Part shown: positions 26,898 to 35,134 of the stretch, piece after piece | Layout: every line of letters begins with the position of its first letter | Position numbering within the stretch: position 1 is the stretch's first letter | Assembly (NCBI RefSeq): GCF_014931215.1 | Contig: NZ_CP063089.1 | Span: 62,001-126,000, forward strand | Direction: 5' to 3' | From: Campylobacter sp. 2014D-0216 | Lineage (GTDB): Bacteria; Campylobacterota; Campylobacteria; Campylobacterales; Campylobacteraceae | Length of the DNA: 64,000 bases | Notes under the pieces: generated by a model | The model's input: only the letters and a program-made list of their open reading frames with translations | What the model was told of the DNA's origin: nothing | Databases searched by the model: none | Program-made: the position numbers and the translations under genes

Positions 26898-27290
26898 ATG
26901 AATTTAACAAAAGCACCAGGTTCAACACATAAAACCAAAAGAATAGGCCGTGGTCAAGGTAGTGGTATGGGTAAAACTTCTACTAAAGGTGGAAAAGGCC
27001 AAACTGCTAGAAAAGGTTATAACGAAAAAAGAGGTTTTGAAGGGGGTCAACAGCCACTTCAAAGACGTTTGCCAAAAGTAGGTTTTACTTCTAAATTCGA
27101 AAAACCTTATGTGATTAATGTTGAAAAAATCACAGCGATCAAAGAGCTTAGCGAAATTACATTTGAAACAATCAATAGCATTCATAAGCTTTCAAAAAAT
27201 GTAAACAAAGTTAAGCTTATTGGGGCAAGCGCTAAAGATCTTGCTAACAAAATCAAAGATGAGAAGATCACTTTTAGCGGACAAAAATAA
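26898..27290 (+). CDS. rplO: 50S ribosomal protein L15
   Basis: L15 (130 residues) is a late-assembly protein with an extended Gly-rich arm, seen as [19 protein letters not shown], then [15 protein letters not shown]. The stop shares its last A with the secY ATG. Confidence 0.97.
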   Translation: MNLTKAPGSTHKTKRIGRGQGSGMGKTSTKGGKGQTARKGYNEKRGFEGGQQPLQRRLPKVGFTSKFEKPYVINVEKITAIKELSEITFETINSIHKLSKNVNKVKLIGASAKDLANKIKDEKITFSGQK

Positions 27291-28552
27291 TGAATAAAAC
27301 ATTGACAAATAAAATTCTCATAACATTAGCTTTTTTATTCGCTTATAGAATACTAGCTTATGTTCCAGTTCCGGGGGTTAATGTCAGTGTTATCAAGGAA
27401 TTTTTTGATTCTAATGCATCTAATGCATTAGGCTTGTTTAATATGTTTAGTGGGGGTGCTGCTGAAAGACTTAGCATCATCTCTCTAGGCATTATGCCTT
27501 ATATTACTGCTTCGATTATTATGGAGCTTTTAGCGGCAACTTTTCCTAATATAGGAAAAATGAAAAAAGAACGCGATGGTATGCAAAAATACATGCAAAT
27601 CATTCGTTATGCTACTATAGCTATCACTTTAGTGCAAAGTATAGGTGTTTCTATCGGCTTGCAAAGTCTTCACGGAAAAGCAGGTCAATCAGCCATTATG
27701 ATTGATATGAACACTTTCATTGCGCTTTCTGCTATTTCTATGCTTGCAGGTACTATGCTCTTAATGTGGATAGGTGAGCAAATCACTCAACGTGGTATAG
27801 GAAATGGTATTTCTTTAATTATCTTTGGTGGTATTGTTTCTACAATTCCAGGTGCAATTAGTGGAACAGTAAATTTGGTAAATACAGGCGAGATGAATTT
27901 CTTGACTATCATTGCCATTTTAGTTGTAATTTTACTTACTATTTGGGCTATTATAGTAGTAGAGCTTGGAGAGAGAAGAATTCCTATTTCTTACTCAAGA
28001 AAAGTAATCATGCAAAATCAAAACAAGCGTATTATGAATTATATACCTATTAAGATCAACTTAAGTGGTGTTATTCCTCCTATTTTTGCGAGCGCGATTT
28101 TGATGTTTCCAAGTACTATTTTACAAACAAGTACAAACGAATATGTGTTAAAAATTTATGACTTTTTAAATCCAAATGGATTTTTCTTTCACTTTTTAAC
28201 GTTTTTGCTTGTTATTTTCTTTGCGTATTTTTATGCATCTATTGTATTTAATGCAAAAGATATAGCTGAAAATCTTAAAAGACAAGGTGGTTTTATACCA
28301 GGTATTAGACCAGGTGAAGGAACCGCAAATTATCTTAATGAGGTAGCATCAAGATTAACACTTTCAGGTTCTATTTACTTAGGACTTGTAGCTACATTGC
28401 CGTGGCTGATTGTAAAGCTATTTGGTGTGCCTTTTTATTTTGGTGGAACTTCTGTTTTGATCGTAGTGCAAGTTGCGCTAGATACAATGAGAAAAATTGA
28501 AGCTCAAATTTATATGAATAAATACCAAACTTTAAGTGCAGTAGGCTTATAA
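27290..28552 (+). CDS. secY: Protein translocase subunit SecY
   Basis: SecY (420 residues) forms the channel of the Sec translocon. Ten hydrophobic segments are present. Conserved sequences include YRILAYVPVPGV near the start, RGIGNGIS, VELGERRIPISYSRK (cytosolic loop for SecA and ribosome) and GGFIPGIRPGEGT. It closes the S10-spc operon and is followed by a strong terminator. Confidence 0.98.
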   Translation: MNKTLTNKILITLAFLFAYRILAYVPVPGVNVSVIKEFFDSNASNALGLFNMFSGGAAERLSIISLGIMPYITASIIMELLAATFPNIGKMKKERDGMQKYMQIIRYATIAITLVQSIGVSIGLQSLHGKAGQSAIMIDMNTFIALSAISMLAGTMLLMWIGEQITQRGIGNGISLIIFGGIVSTIPGAISGTVNLVNTGEMNFLTIIAILVVILLTIWAIIVVELGERRIPISYSRKVIMQNQNKRIMNYIPIKINLSGVIPPIFASAILMFPSTILQTSTNEYVLKIYDFLNPNGFFFHFLTFLLVIFFAYFYASIVFNAKDIAENLKRQGGFIPGIRPGEGTANYLNEVASRLTLSGSIYLGLVATLPWLIVKLFGVPFYFGGTSVLIVVQVALDTMRKIEAQIYMNKYQTLSAVGL

Positions 28553-28585
28553 GAAAGTAGATTTTTCTACTTTCTTCTCTTTTTA
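28552..28585 (+). terminator. Terminator of the S10-spc-secY operon
   Basis: AGAAAGTAGA (28552-28561) and TCTACTTTCT (28566-28575) form a 10-bp stem with a TTTT loop, followed by TCTCTTTTT. It begins at the secY stop codon. Confidence 0.85.
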
Positions 28586-28597
28586 AAGGTTTTAAAA

Positions 28598-29338
28598 ATG
28601 AGATTAGGCGTTTTTGATAGCGGTGTAGGTGGTCTTAGCGTTTTAAAATCTTTACTTCATGCAAAACTTTTTAAAGAATACATCTACTATGGCGATACAG
28701 CAAGAGTACCTTATGGGGTAAAAGATAAAGATACTATCATCAAATTTTCTCTAGAAGCTTTAGAGTTTTTCAAAGAAAAAAAAGTTGATATGCTTATTAT
28801 CGCTTGTAACACAGTCAGCGCGTATGCTTTAGAAATTTTAAGAGCTAATGCTCCTTTCCCAGTTCTTGGTGTGATAGATGCAGGAGTTTTAGCGGTAAAA
28901 AATTCTTTAAAAGATAAAAACTCTAATATATTAGTCATTGCAACACAAGCTACGGTAAATTCTCATGCATATAAACAAGCCTTATTACAAGAAGGTTTTT
29001 TGAAGGTAGAAGAAAAAGCAACAGGACTTTTTGTGCCAATGGTTGAAGAAGGAATTTTTCATGGTAACTTTTTAAACGCAGCCTTTGAACACTATTTTAA
29101 AGGGCTTGAGTTTAAACCTAGTGCTTTAATTTTGGCATGTACTCATTTTCCTTTGATTGCACAAGCATTGGGAGAATACTTTGGAGCTAATGTAAAGTTA
29201 ATCCACTCAGGTGAAGCTATAGCCTTGCAATTGCAACAAGAATTTGATCTAAAGACTATTCAAGAGGAAGCAGCTGTTAAATTTTATGCTTCTAGTGATG
29301 TAAAAAAATTAGAAAGAATTGCAAAGTTATGGCTTTAA
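28598..29338 (+). CDS. murI: Glutamate racemase
   Basis: This enzyme makes D-glutamate for peptidoglycan. The 246-residue protein has the paired catalytic cysteines in ACNTVSA and ACTHFPL and the start GVFDSGVGGLSVLK. It lies just after the ribosomal operon terminator, behind AAAGG, with no obvious promoter in the 13 bases after the T-run. Its promoter may be read-through from secY. Confidence 0.95.
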   Translation: MRLGVFDSGVGGLSVLKSLLHAKLFKEYIYYGDTARVPYGVKDKDTIIKFSLEALEFFKEKKVDMLIIACNTVSAYALEILRANAPFPVLGVIDAGVLAVKNSLKDKNSNILVIATQATVNSHAYKQALLQEGFLKVEEKATGLFVPMVEEGIFHGNFLNAAFEHYFKGLEFKPSALILACTHFPLIAQALGEYFGANVKLIHSGEAIALQLQQEFDLKTIQEEAAVKFYASSDVKKLERIAKLWL

Positions 29339-29422
29339 GTTGTTTTGTAGTTAATAAAAGCTAATTTTTATTAAGAATTTATTTTTTATTTATAATTTAT
29401 TTTTATTTAAACATAGTTGCAT

Positions 29423-29428
29423 TATAAT
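29423..29428 (+). promoter_or_regulatory. -10 box of the asparaginase promoter
   Basis: TATAAT in TTGCATTATAATC lies 27 bases before the ansA ATG, downstream of long T/A-rich runs typical of Campylobacter promoters. Confidence 0.6.
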
Positions 29429-29454
29429 CTTTCCATTTTTAAGAAAGGACTAAC

Positions 29455-30501
29455 ATGAAAAAAATGTTAATGTGTGCAGCTATGGCACTAAGTTTAGGAG
29501 CGGGAATTTTGGAAGCAAAACCAAAAGTTGCGATCTTAGCTACAGGTGGGACTATCGCAGGATCGATTGATAGTTCAGTAGCTACTACAGGTTATACAGC
29601 GGGGGTTTTAGGCGTAGATGCTTTGATTAAGGCAGTGCCTCAAATTCAGGATTTAGCTGTAATTAGCGGAGAACAAGTTGCGAATATTGATAGTAAAGAT
29701 ATGACAAATGAAATTTGGCTTAAACTTGCTAAAGAGGTTAATCGCCTTTTAAATTCTGATGTAGATGGAGTGGTGATCACACATGGAACTGACACCATGG
29801 AAGAAACCGCATACTTTTTAAATTTAACCGTTAAAAGCAATAAGCCAGTTGTATTAGTTGGAGCAATGCGCCCATCGACCGCAATTAGTGCAGATGGTCC
29901 TAAAAATCTTTACAATGCTGTGGCTTTAGCAGCCAATCCTGAAGCAAAAAACAAAGGTGTAATGGTAGCTATGAATGATAGAATTCAAAGCGCTAGAGGT
30001 GTGATGAAAACTCATAGCTTAAATGTAGATGCTTTTAGTTCACCTGATATGGGAGATATGGGTTATATCGTAGATGGTAAAGTATTTTTTTACAACACAA
30101 ACACAAAATTACACACTAAAAAATCTCCATTTGATGTTAGCAAGTTAAAAGAATTACCAAAAGTTGATATTCTTTATAGTTATGCAAATGATGGTAGTGG
30201 TGTTGCTGCAAAGGCATTGTTTGAAAATGGAACCAAAGGTATTGTGGTAGCAGGAACAGGCGCAGGTAGTATACATGATTATCAAAAAAATGTATTAAAA
30301 GAATTGCTTAAAAAAGGACTTAATGTAGCAGTTAGTTCACGTGTAGCATCTGGTAGAGTGGCAGTAAGTTCAGCGGATGCAAAACTTGGCTTTATTGATA
30401 CAGGCGATATGAGTCCTCAAAAAGCAAGAGTATTGTTAATGCTTGCATTAACCAAAACAACCAATCCTAAAAAAATCCAAGAATATTTCTTAAAATACTA
30501 A
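29455..30501 (+). CDS. ansA: Periplasmic type II L-asparaginase
   Basis: This enzyme hydrolyses asparagine (and often glutamine) to aspartate and ammonia. A signal peptide (about residues 1-21, LSLGAGILEA) sends it to the periplasm. The catalytic threonines are in ATGGTIAG and THGTDTMEET, with MRPSTAISADGP next. The 348-residue length is normal for type II. As I recall, a secreted asparaginase lets some C. jejuni strains use asparagine and aids tissue colonisation. Aspartate feeding links it to the serine-based amino-acid catabolism encoded at 33.8-36.5 kb. Confidence 0.94.
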   Translation: MKKMLMCAAMALSLGAGILEAKPKVAILATGGTIAGSIDSSVATTGYTAGVLGVDALIKAVPQIQDLAVISGEQVANIDSKDMTNEIWLKLAKEVNRLLNSDVDGVVITHGTDTMEETAYFLNLTVKSNKPVVLVGAMRPSTAISADGPKNLYNAVALAANPEAKNKGVMVAMNDRIQSARGVMKTHSLNVDAFSSPDMGDMGYIVDGKVFFYNTNTKLHTKKSPFDVSKLKELPKVDILYSYANDGSGVAAKALFENGTKGIVVAGTGAGSIHDYQKNVLKELLKKGLNVAVSSRVASGRVAVSSADAKLGFIDTGDMSPQKARVLLMLALTKTTNPKKIQEYFLKY

Positions 30502-30509
30502 TATCTTAA

Positions 30510-30550
30510 CACCCAAATGTTAAAATACCATTTGGGTGAATTTCTTTTAA
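30510..30550 (+). terminator. Terminator of ansA
   Basis: CACCCAAATG (30510-30519) and CATTTGGGTG (30529-30538) form a 10-bp stem with a 9-base loop, followed by AATTTCTTTTAA. Confidence 0.75.
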
Positions 30551-30580
30551 TCCACTTATTTAACTGATCAAGGATATACA

Positions 30581-31228
30581 ATGAGACAATATGAAAGTTA
30601 CAAATGTCAAAAATGTGGCAATGAGGTAGAAGTGCAAAATGTAGGTGGTGGAACACTAAGTTGCTGTGGACAAGAAATGGAGTGCATTACTCAGGATTTG
30701 ACTGCGGTTAATTTAATGAAAGCTTTTGCGGGTGAATCTATGGCTAGAAATAAGTATGATTTGTTTGCTGATATTGCTCAAGAAGAAGGTTGGCATGCTA
30801 TTGCTAGACACTTTAAAGAAGCAGCGGAAAATGAAAAATGGCACGCAAGAGCTGAATTTAAAGCGTATCATGAATTAGTAGATGGTAAAGCTTTAGAGGA
30901 AACTGCAAAAAATTTAATCTGCGCAGCAGATGGAGAAAATTACGAACATACCACAATGTATCCTAATTTTGCAAAAATCGCAGAAGATGAGGGTAAAAGA
31001 AATATCGCAAGATTATTCACTGCTATAGGCAAGGTAGAGATAGAACACGAAAGAGAGTATTTGGCGCTTAAAAAAATGCTTGAAGAGGAAGACTTTTTTA
31101 ATTCAGATGTAGAAGAATTATGGGTATGTGAAGTTTGTGGGCATATTCATCGTGGTAAAAAAGCACCAAATGCCTGTCCTTTGTGTAGAGCTCCAAAAGA
31201 GTATTTTAAACGTGAATTTTTAGGATAA
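30581..31228 (+). CDS. rrc: Rubrerythrin-type three-domain non-haem iron protein (Rrc)
   Basis: The 215-residue protein joins three metal domains. The first is an N-terminal desulforedoxin-like domain with CQKC and a CC pair (residues 9-30). Next is a rubrerythrin four-helix di-iron domain with repeated E-x-x-x-H ligands (ESMARNKY, ENEKWHARAE, EIEHEREY). Last is a C-terminal rubredoxin domain with CEVC and CPLC. In C. jejuni this architecture is known as Rrc, a peroxide-protection protein. It stands alone with its own promoter region after ansA. Confidence 0.93.
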   Translation: MRQYESYKCQKCGNEVEVQNVGGGTLSCCGQEMECITQDLTAVNLMKAFAGESMARNKYDLFADIAQEEGWHAIARHFKEAAENEKWHARAEFKAYHELVDGKALEETAKNLICAADGENYEHTTMYPNFAKIAEDEGKRNIARLFTAIGKVEIEHEREYLALKKMLEEEDFFNSDVEELWVCEVCGHIHRGKKAPNACPLCRAPKEYFKREFLG

Positions 31229-31238
31229 TTTTTAAAAA

Positions 31239-31278
31239 CCTTGATAAAAATGATAAAATAATTTTATTTTTATCAAGG
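31239..31278 (+). terminator. Long hairpin between rrc and the glycosylase gene
   Basis: CCTTGATAAAAAT (31239-31251) and ATTTTTATCAAGG (31266-31278) match perfectly over 13 bp, with a further ATAAAAT/ATTTTAT inside the loop. It can end rrc transcripts. The AAGG of the right arm is also the only good ribosome binding site for the next gene, so the hairpin may mask it. Confidence 0.6.
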
Positions 31279-31285
31279 CTAAAAC

Positions 31286-31759
31286 ATGCAGATTTTAACT
31301 CATCCTTTTGAACCTTTTTTTGATGAAAACGCAAAAATTTTAATCTTAGGTTCTTTTCCTTCTATAAAATCAAGACAAGAAAATTTTTACTATCAGCACA
31401 ATAAAAACCGATTTTGGAGAATTTTTGAAATTTTATATGATTGTGAGTTGAAAACTATAGCTGATCAAAAAGCATTTTTAAAAACTCATCATATTGCTTT
31501 ATGGGATGTGATAGCAAGTTGTAAGATTAAAAATTCAGATGATAAAACCATTTCTTACGCAAAGGCAAATGATATTAATATCATTTTGAAAAAAGCAAAG
31601 ATAGAAAAAATCTGTGTATTGGGAAAAATCGCAAGTAAGTATTTTGCTAAGTTTTATCCAGATAAAGACTTTTTAGAACTCCCTTCAAGTTCTCCAGCAA
31701 ATATGAGTTATACTTTAGAAAAATTAGTAGAACGATATCGCATTATAAAGGAAAGATAA
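31286..31759 (+). CDS. DNA-deoxyinosine (hypoxanthine) glycosylase-like protein, UDG superfamily
   Basis: The 157-residue protein fits the small hypoxanthine-DNA glycosylase branch of the uracil-DNA glycosylase superfamily. It has LGSFPSIKSRQENFYYQHN near the start, NRFWRIFEIL, LWDVIASC and a C-terminal LPSSSPANMS. The branch removes deaminated adenine (hypoxanthine) from DNA. The stop shares an A with the rnhB start, pairing it with another enzyme that removes abnormal nucleotides. Activity is inferred from motifs only. Confidence 0.75.
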   Translation: MQILTHPFEPFFDENAKILILGSFPSIKSRQENFYYQHNKNRFWRIFEILYDCELKTIADQKAFLKTHHIALWDVIASCKIKNSDDKTISYAKANDINIILKKAKIEKICVLGKIASKYFAKFYPDKDFLELPSSSPANMSYTLEKLVERYRIIKER

Positions 31760-32310
31760 TGGCTTTAGTTGGAGTAGATGAAGCTGGACGTGGTGCATTA
31801 GCTGGAGATATGCATTTGAGTGCTTGTAAGCTTTTTGGAGATATTGATGGTTTGACTGATTCTAAGAAGTTGAGTGCAAAAAAAAGAGAGGAATTATATG
31901 GACAAATCCTTGCACATTCAAATTTTTTAATTCTTGCTTTTTCACCTTTGCAAATTGACACCTTAGGACTTAGTCAATGCTTGCAACTAGGTTTAAAAAT
32001 CATCAAAAAGCATTTTAGTGAAGATGATATTTTATATGATGGCAATTTAAACTATGGTGTAGTAGGTGTAAAAACTATGATCAAAGCTGATATGAAAGTG
32101 CAAGAAGTATCAGCTGCAAGCATACTAGCCAAAGTAAGCCGTGATCAAAAAATGTGTTATTTTTCTAAAATATATAAAAACTATGATTTTGAAAAACATA
32201 AAGGTTATGGTACAAAAGCTCATATAGAAAAAATCCAAGCATTTGGAAATTCGCCTTTGCACCGAAAAAGCTTTATGCTAAAGTGTATTGAAAAAAGTTT
32301 ATTTGATTAA
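31759..32310 (+). CDS. rnhB: Ribonuclease HII
   Basis: RNase HII nicks RNA-DNA hybrids and single ribonucleotides in DNA. The 183-residue protein has VGVDEAGRGALAGD (first two catalytic acids), LTDSKKLSAKKRE, and KADMKVQEVSAASILAKVSRD. It overlaps the glycosylase gene by one base and converges on the MFS gene, with stop codons overlapping. Confidence 0.96.
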   Translation: MALVGVDEAGRGALAGDMHLSACKLFGDIDGLTDSKKLSAKKREELYGQILAHSNFLILAFSPLQIDTLGLSQCLQLGLKIIKKHFSEDDILYDGNLNYGVVGVKTMIKADMKVQEVSAASILAKVSRDQKMCYFSKIYKNYDFEKHKGYGTKAHIEKIQAFGNSPLHRKSFMLKCIEKSLFD

Positions 32311-33488
32311 ATCTTCCTTTGGATACGATGTATTTTGTCTTTAGCAAATATAAAAACAATAAGTAAAGCAGGCAAGACAAATATCGCCGAAAATAACGCA
32401 TTAAACTCTATACCAAAATAGGTCAAAACCAAACCCCCGATAAAAGATGCAAGTGCAATGCCCACATTAAACGAGGCTTCGTTGACACTTACTGTACTTT
32501 CTTGGGCTTTGTGAGTGTATCGCTTGGCTTTTGCTATGCTTAAAACTTTAAAAGCTGAAATAGTAGAAAAAGAAAAAAACCCTATGAGTGATAAAGATAC
32601 TATCACTAAGATCTGAGAATGCATTGTTAGTAAAAAGCTAAGATAAATCAACACTTGAATACTTAGTATAATTCTTAAAGAATAAACCGCGCCGTATCTA
32701 TCAACCATTTTTCCACCCCAAAGATTGCCAAATATGGCACATATTCCATAAAATAGTAAAATATAACCAATCATCGCAACATCAAAACCACTTTTTTCAA
32801 CTAATAGTTTTTGTAAATATGTATAAAGTATAAAATGCGCCCCACATCCACATATAGAAATGGTATAAGTCATCAAAAGATTGGTGTTAGAAAATGCAGG
32901 AATGAAATCTTTAAAACGGATAGGATTAGAATGAATATTTTTTGGCATCATGAATACAATTCCCAAAAGTGCAATTACACTTAAAATAAAAATAAGTAAG
33001 AATATATATTTAAAACCAAAATAATGCCCGATGAAAGTTCCTATTGGAACCCCGCTAATTAATGCCACTGTAAGTCCTGTTATCATGATCGCAATGGCTT
33101 GGCTTTTTTTATTTTCTGGAGCAATGGATACAATAGCCAAGGTAGCAATGATGTAAAACACTCCATGTTGCGTACCTGCGATAAATCTTGCAAATGCACT
33201 CAGGTAAAAACTATCGCTAAAATAAATCGCTAAATTAGCAAGTGCAAAAATCGAGATATTAACAATCAATTGAACATGTCTTTGATAAGGACTTAGAAAA
33301 ATAGTAAAAGATAAAGCCCCAATAACTACTCCTATTGCATATAAAGTAGTAAGCCAACCTGCAGTCTTTGCGTCAATGTTGAAGTAATTTTGTATATCAA
33401 TTAACACTCCAGCCATTACAAATTCAGTTACACCCATACAAAATGAGCTTAATGCCAAAGCAATGACAGCTTTTTTATAATGATGCAA
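32307..33488 (-). CDS. MFS transporter, DHA1 (AraJ/SotB-like) family
   Basis: The 393-residue protein has 12 hydrophobic segments and the DHA1 signature. SSFCMGVTEFVMAGVLIDI in the first helix matches the AraJ/PbuE/SotB exporter branch, as does GTQHGVFYIIATLAIVSIAP. Substrates in this branch include sugars, arabinose derivatives, purines and drugs; none can be chosen here. It is a single gene on the minus strand, divergent from sdaC across 312 bases. Confidence 0.8.
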   Translation of the reverse strand: MHHYKKAVIALALSSFCMGVTEFVMAGVLIDIQNYFNIDAKTAGWLTTLYAIGVVIGALSFTIFLSPYQRHVQLIVNISIFALANLAIYFSDSFYLSAFARFIAGTQHGVFYIIATLAIVSIAPENKKSQAIAIMITGLTVALISGVPIGTFIGHYFGFKYIFLLIFILSVIALLGIVFMMPKNIHSNPIRFKDFIPAFSNTNLLMTYTISICGCGAHFILYTYLQKLLVEKSGFDVAMIGYILLFYGICAIFGNLWGGKMVDRYGAVYSLRIILSIQVLIYLSFLLTMHSQILVIVSLSLIGFFSFSTISAFKVLSIAKAKRYTHKAQESTVSVNEASFNVGIALASFIGGLVLTYFGIEFNALFSAIFVLPALLIVFIFAKDKIHRIQRKI

Positions 33489-33800
33489 TTTTACTCCTTT
33501 TAAAAATTTGAAATTATATTACAAAATGATAAAAATCAGTATTGAGTTATATATTAAATAAATGCAAAAAAATACTTATTATTGCTATTTTTAACAAAAT
33601 ATTATCATATAGAGAAATATTTTTTTTATTGTTGCACGGTTTTAAGAAAAATTAATTTTTTTTTATTATAGTAACGCCATGTGTTTTAAAAAGTGTTGTT
33701 TTTTTATTATTAAAATGCTTTGAAACGCAAAAAACATAACAAGAAAATAATAAAAAAGTTTTTTATTAAAGACTTTTTATTGTTTTTACAAGGAGAAAAT
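33489..33800. other. AT-rich divergent intergenic region between the MFS gene and sdaC
   Basis: About 310 bases carry no convincing gene. An open frame from 33720 is an N-terminal extension of sdaC made of Lys/Phe-rich codons and is not favoured. Runs such as TTTTTTTTATTATAGT (33657-33672) and TTGTTTTTTTATTATTAAAAT (33696-33716) offer candidate -10 boxes (TATAGT, TAAAAT) for sdaC. AAGGAG at 33790-33795 is the ribosome binding site. Confidence 0.5.
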
Positions 33801-35123
33801 GTGGATAATCTTAAGTGGAATTCTTTTGATACGCGTTGGATGCTTTCTCTTTTTGGGACAGCAGTTGGTGCGGGAATTTTATTTTTGCCTATTAAAGCAG
33901 GTGTTGGTGGCTTTTGGCCGGTTGTTGTAATGACTTTGATCATTTTTCCAATGGTATATTTAAGTCATAGAGCTTTAAGTCGTTTTGTGTGTCAAGCAAA
34001 TGGTAATGATAAAGACATTACTCATGCGGCTGAGGAGTATTTTGGTAGAAAAGTAAGTATTTTTATTTCTATACTTTATTTCTTTGCAATCTTCCCAATT
34101 TGTTTAGCATATTGCGTAGGTATAACAAATACTTTTGAGAGTTTTATTTATCATCAGTTTTTACCACTTTTAGATCCAAATGGTTCTCTTGCAAGTGCAA
34201 TTAGTGCAATGTATGAAACAAGTGTAAATGAACAAGGAAAAACAATAGCTAATTTACTTCCATTTTTTAGAGCAGTTTTTGCGTTTGTTTTGGTAAGTAT
34301 TTTTATGCTTATTATGCTTTTTAGTGAAGAGCTTATCACCAAGGTATGTGAATGGTTGGTTTATCCTTTATGTGCTATTTTATTCTTGTTTTCGTTGTAT
34401 CTTATTCCACAATGGTCATTTGAAAGTTTTAGTGCTATTCCTGGTACAAAAGAATTTATCACTATAGTATGGTTAACCTTACCGGTTTTAGTATTTTCTT
34501 TTAACCACTCACCAGCAATTTCTACTTTTTCTTTAAGTATGAAAAGACAATACACTGATAATTCAGTGCAAAAAGCAAATCAAGTATTATTTAGAACTTC
34601 TGTAATGTTGCTTGCTTTTGTTATGTTTTTTGTTGTATCTTGTGTGCTTTCTTTAACTCCTGCAGAGCTTAATGAAGCTAGAGCACAAAATATCCCTGTT
34701 CTTTCTTATTTTGCAAATAAACTTGATAATCCTTTTATTTCTTATGGCGGTCCATTGATTGCATTTTTAGCAATTTCTAGTTCTTTCTTTGGGCACTATT
34801 TTGGTGCAAGAGAAGGTGCTTATGGTATAGTGAGAAAATGTTGCAAATTAGCAGGTAATGAAAATCCTGATTTGAAAAAAATCGCAGTTTATTCAACTTT
34901 GGTAATGTATATTGTAATGTTAGTCACTGCTTATATTAATCCAAGTATTTTAGGTTTCATTGAAAGTTTAGGTGGGCCAATTATCGCAGCGATTTTATTC
35001 TTAATGCCAATGATTGCAATTTATACTGTTTCTAAAATGAAAAAATTCCAAAACAAAGCATTAGATGCTTTTGTGTTTATTACAGGAATTTTGACAATCA
35101 TAACTGTAATCTATACTTTTTAA
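33801..35123 (+). CDS. sdaC: Serine transporter
   Basis: This proton-serine symporter of the HAAAP family has 440 residues and about 11 membrane segments. Recognisable sequences are FGTAVGAGILFLPIKAG in helix 1 and SFNHSPAISTFSLSMKRQY in the middle. GTG 33801 is chosen because AAGGAG lies five bases upstream and the protein then begins DNLKWNSFDTRWML, as in relatives. An ATG at 33720 would add 27 implausible residues. It is followed by sdaA after 11 bases; serine is a main carbon source for Campylobacter. Confidence 0.93.
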   Translation: MDNLKWNSFDTRWMLSLFGTAVGAGILFLPIKAGVGGFWPVVVMTLIIFPMVYLSHRALSRFVCQANGNDKDITHAAEEYFGRKVSIFISILYFFAIFPICLAYCVGITNTFESFIYHQFLPLLDPNGSLASAISAMYETSVNEQGKTIANLLPFFRAVFAFVLVSIFMLIMLFSEELITKVCEWLVYPLCAILFLFSLYLIPQWSFESFSAIPGTKEFITIVWLTLPVLVFSFNHSPAISTFSLSMKRQYTDNSVQKANQVLFRTSVMLLAFVMFFVVSCVLSLTPAELNEARAQNIPVLSYFANKLDNPFISYGGPLIAFLAISSSFFGHYFGAREGAYGIVRKCCKLAGNENPDLKKIAVYSTLVMYIVMLVTAYINPSILGFIESLGGPIIAAILFLMPMIAIYTVSKMKKFQNKALDAFVFITGILTIITVIYTF

Positions 35124-35134
35124 GGTGCAAATGA

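Noticed and set aside
33720-33800. ATG 33720 as the sdaC start
   Set aside because: It adds 27 Lys/Phe-rich residues and has no ribosome binding site, whereas GTG 33801 has AAGGAG five bases upstream.
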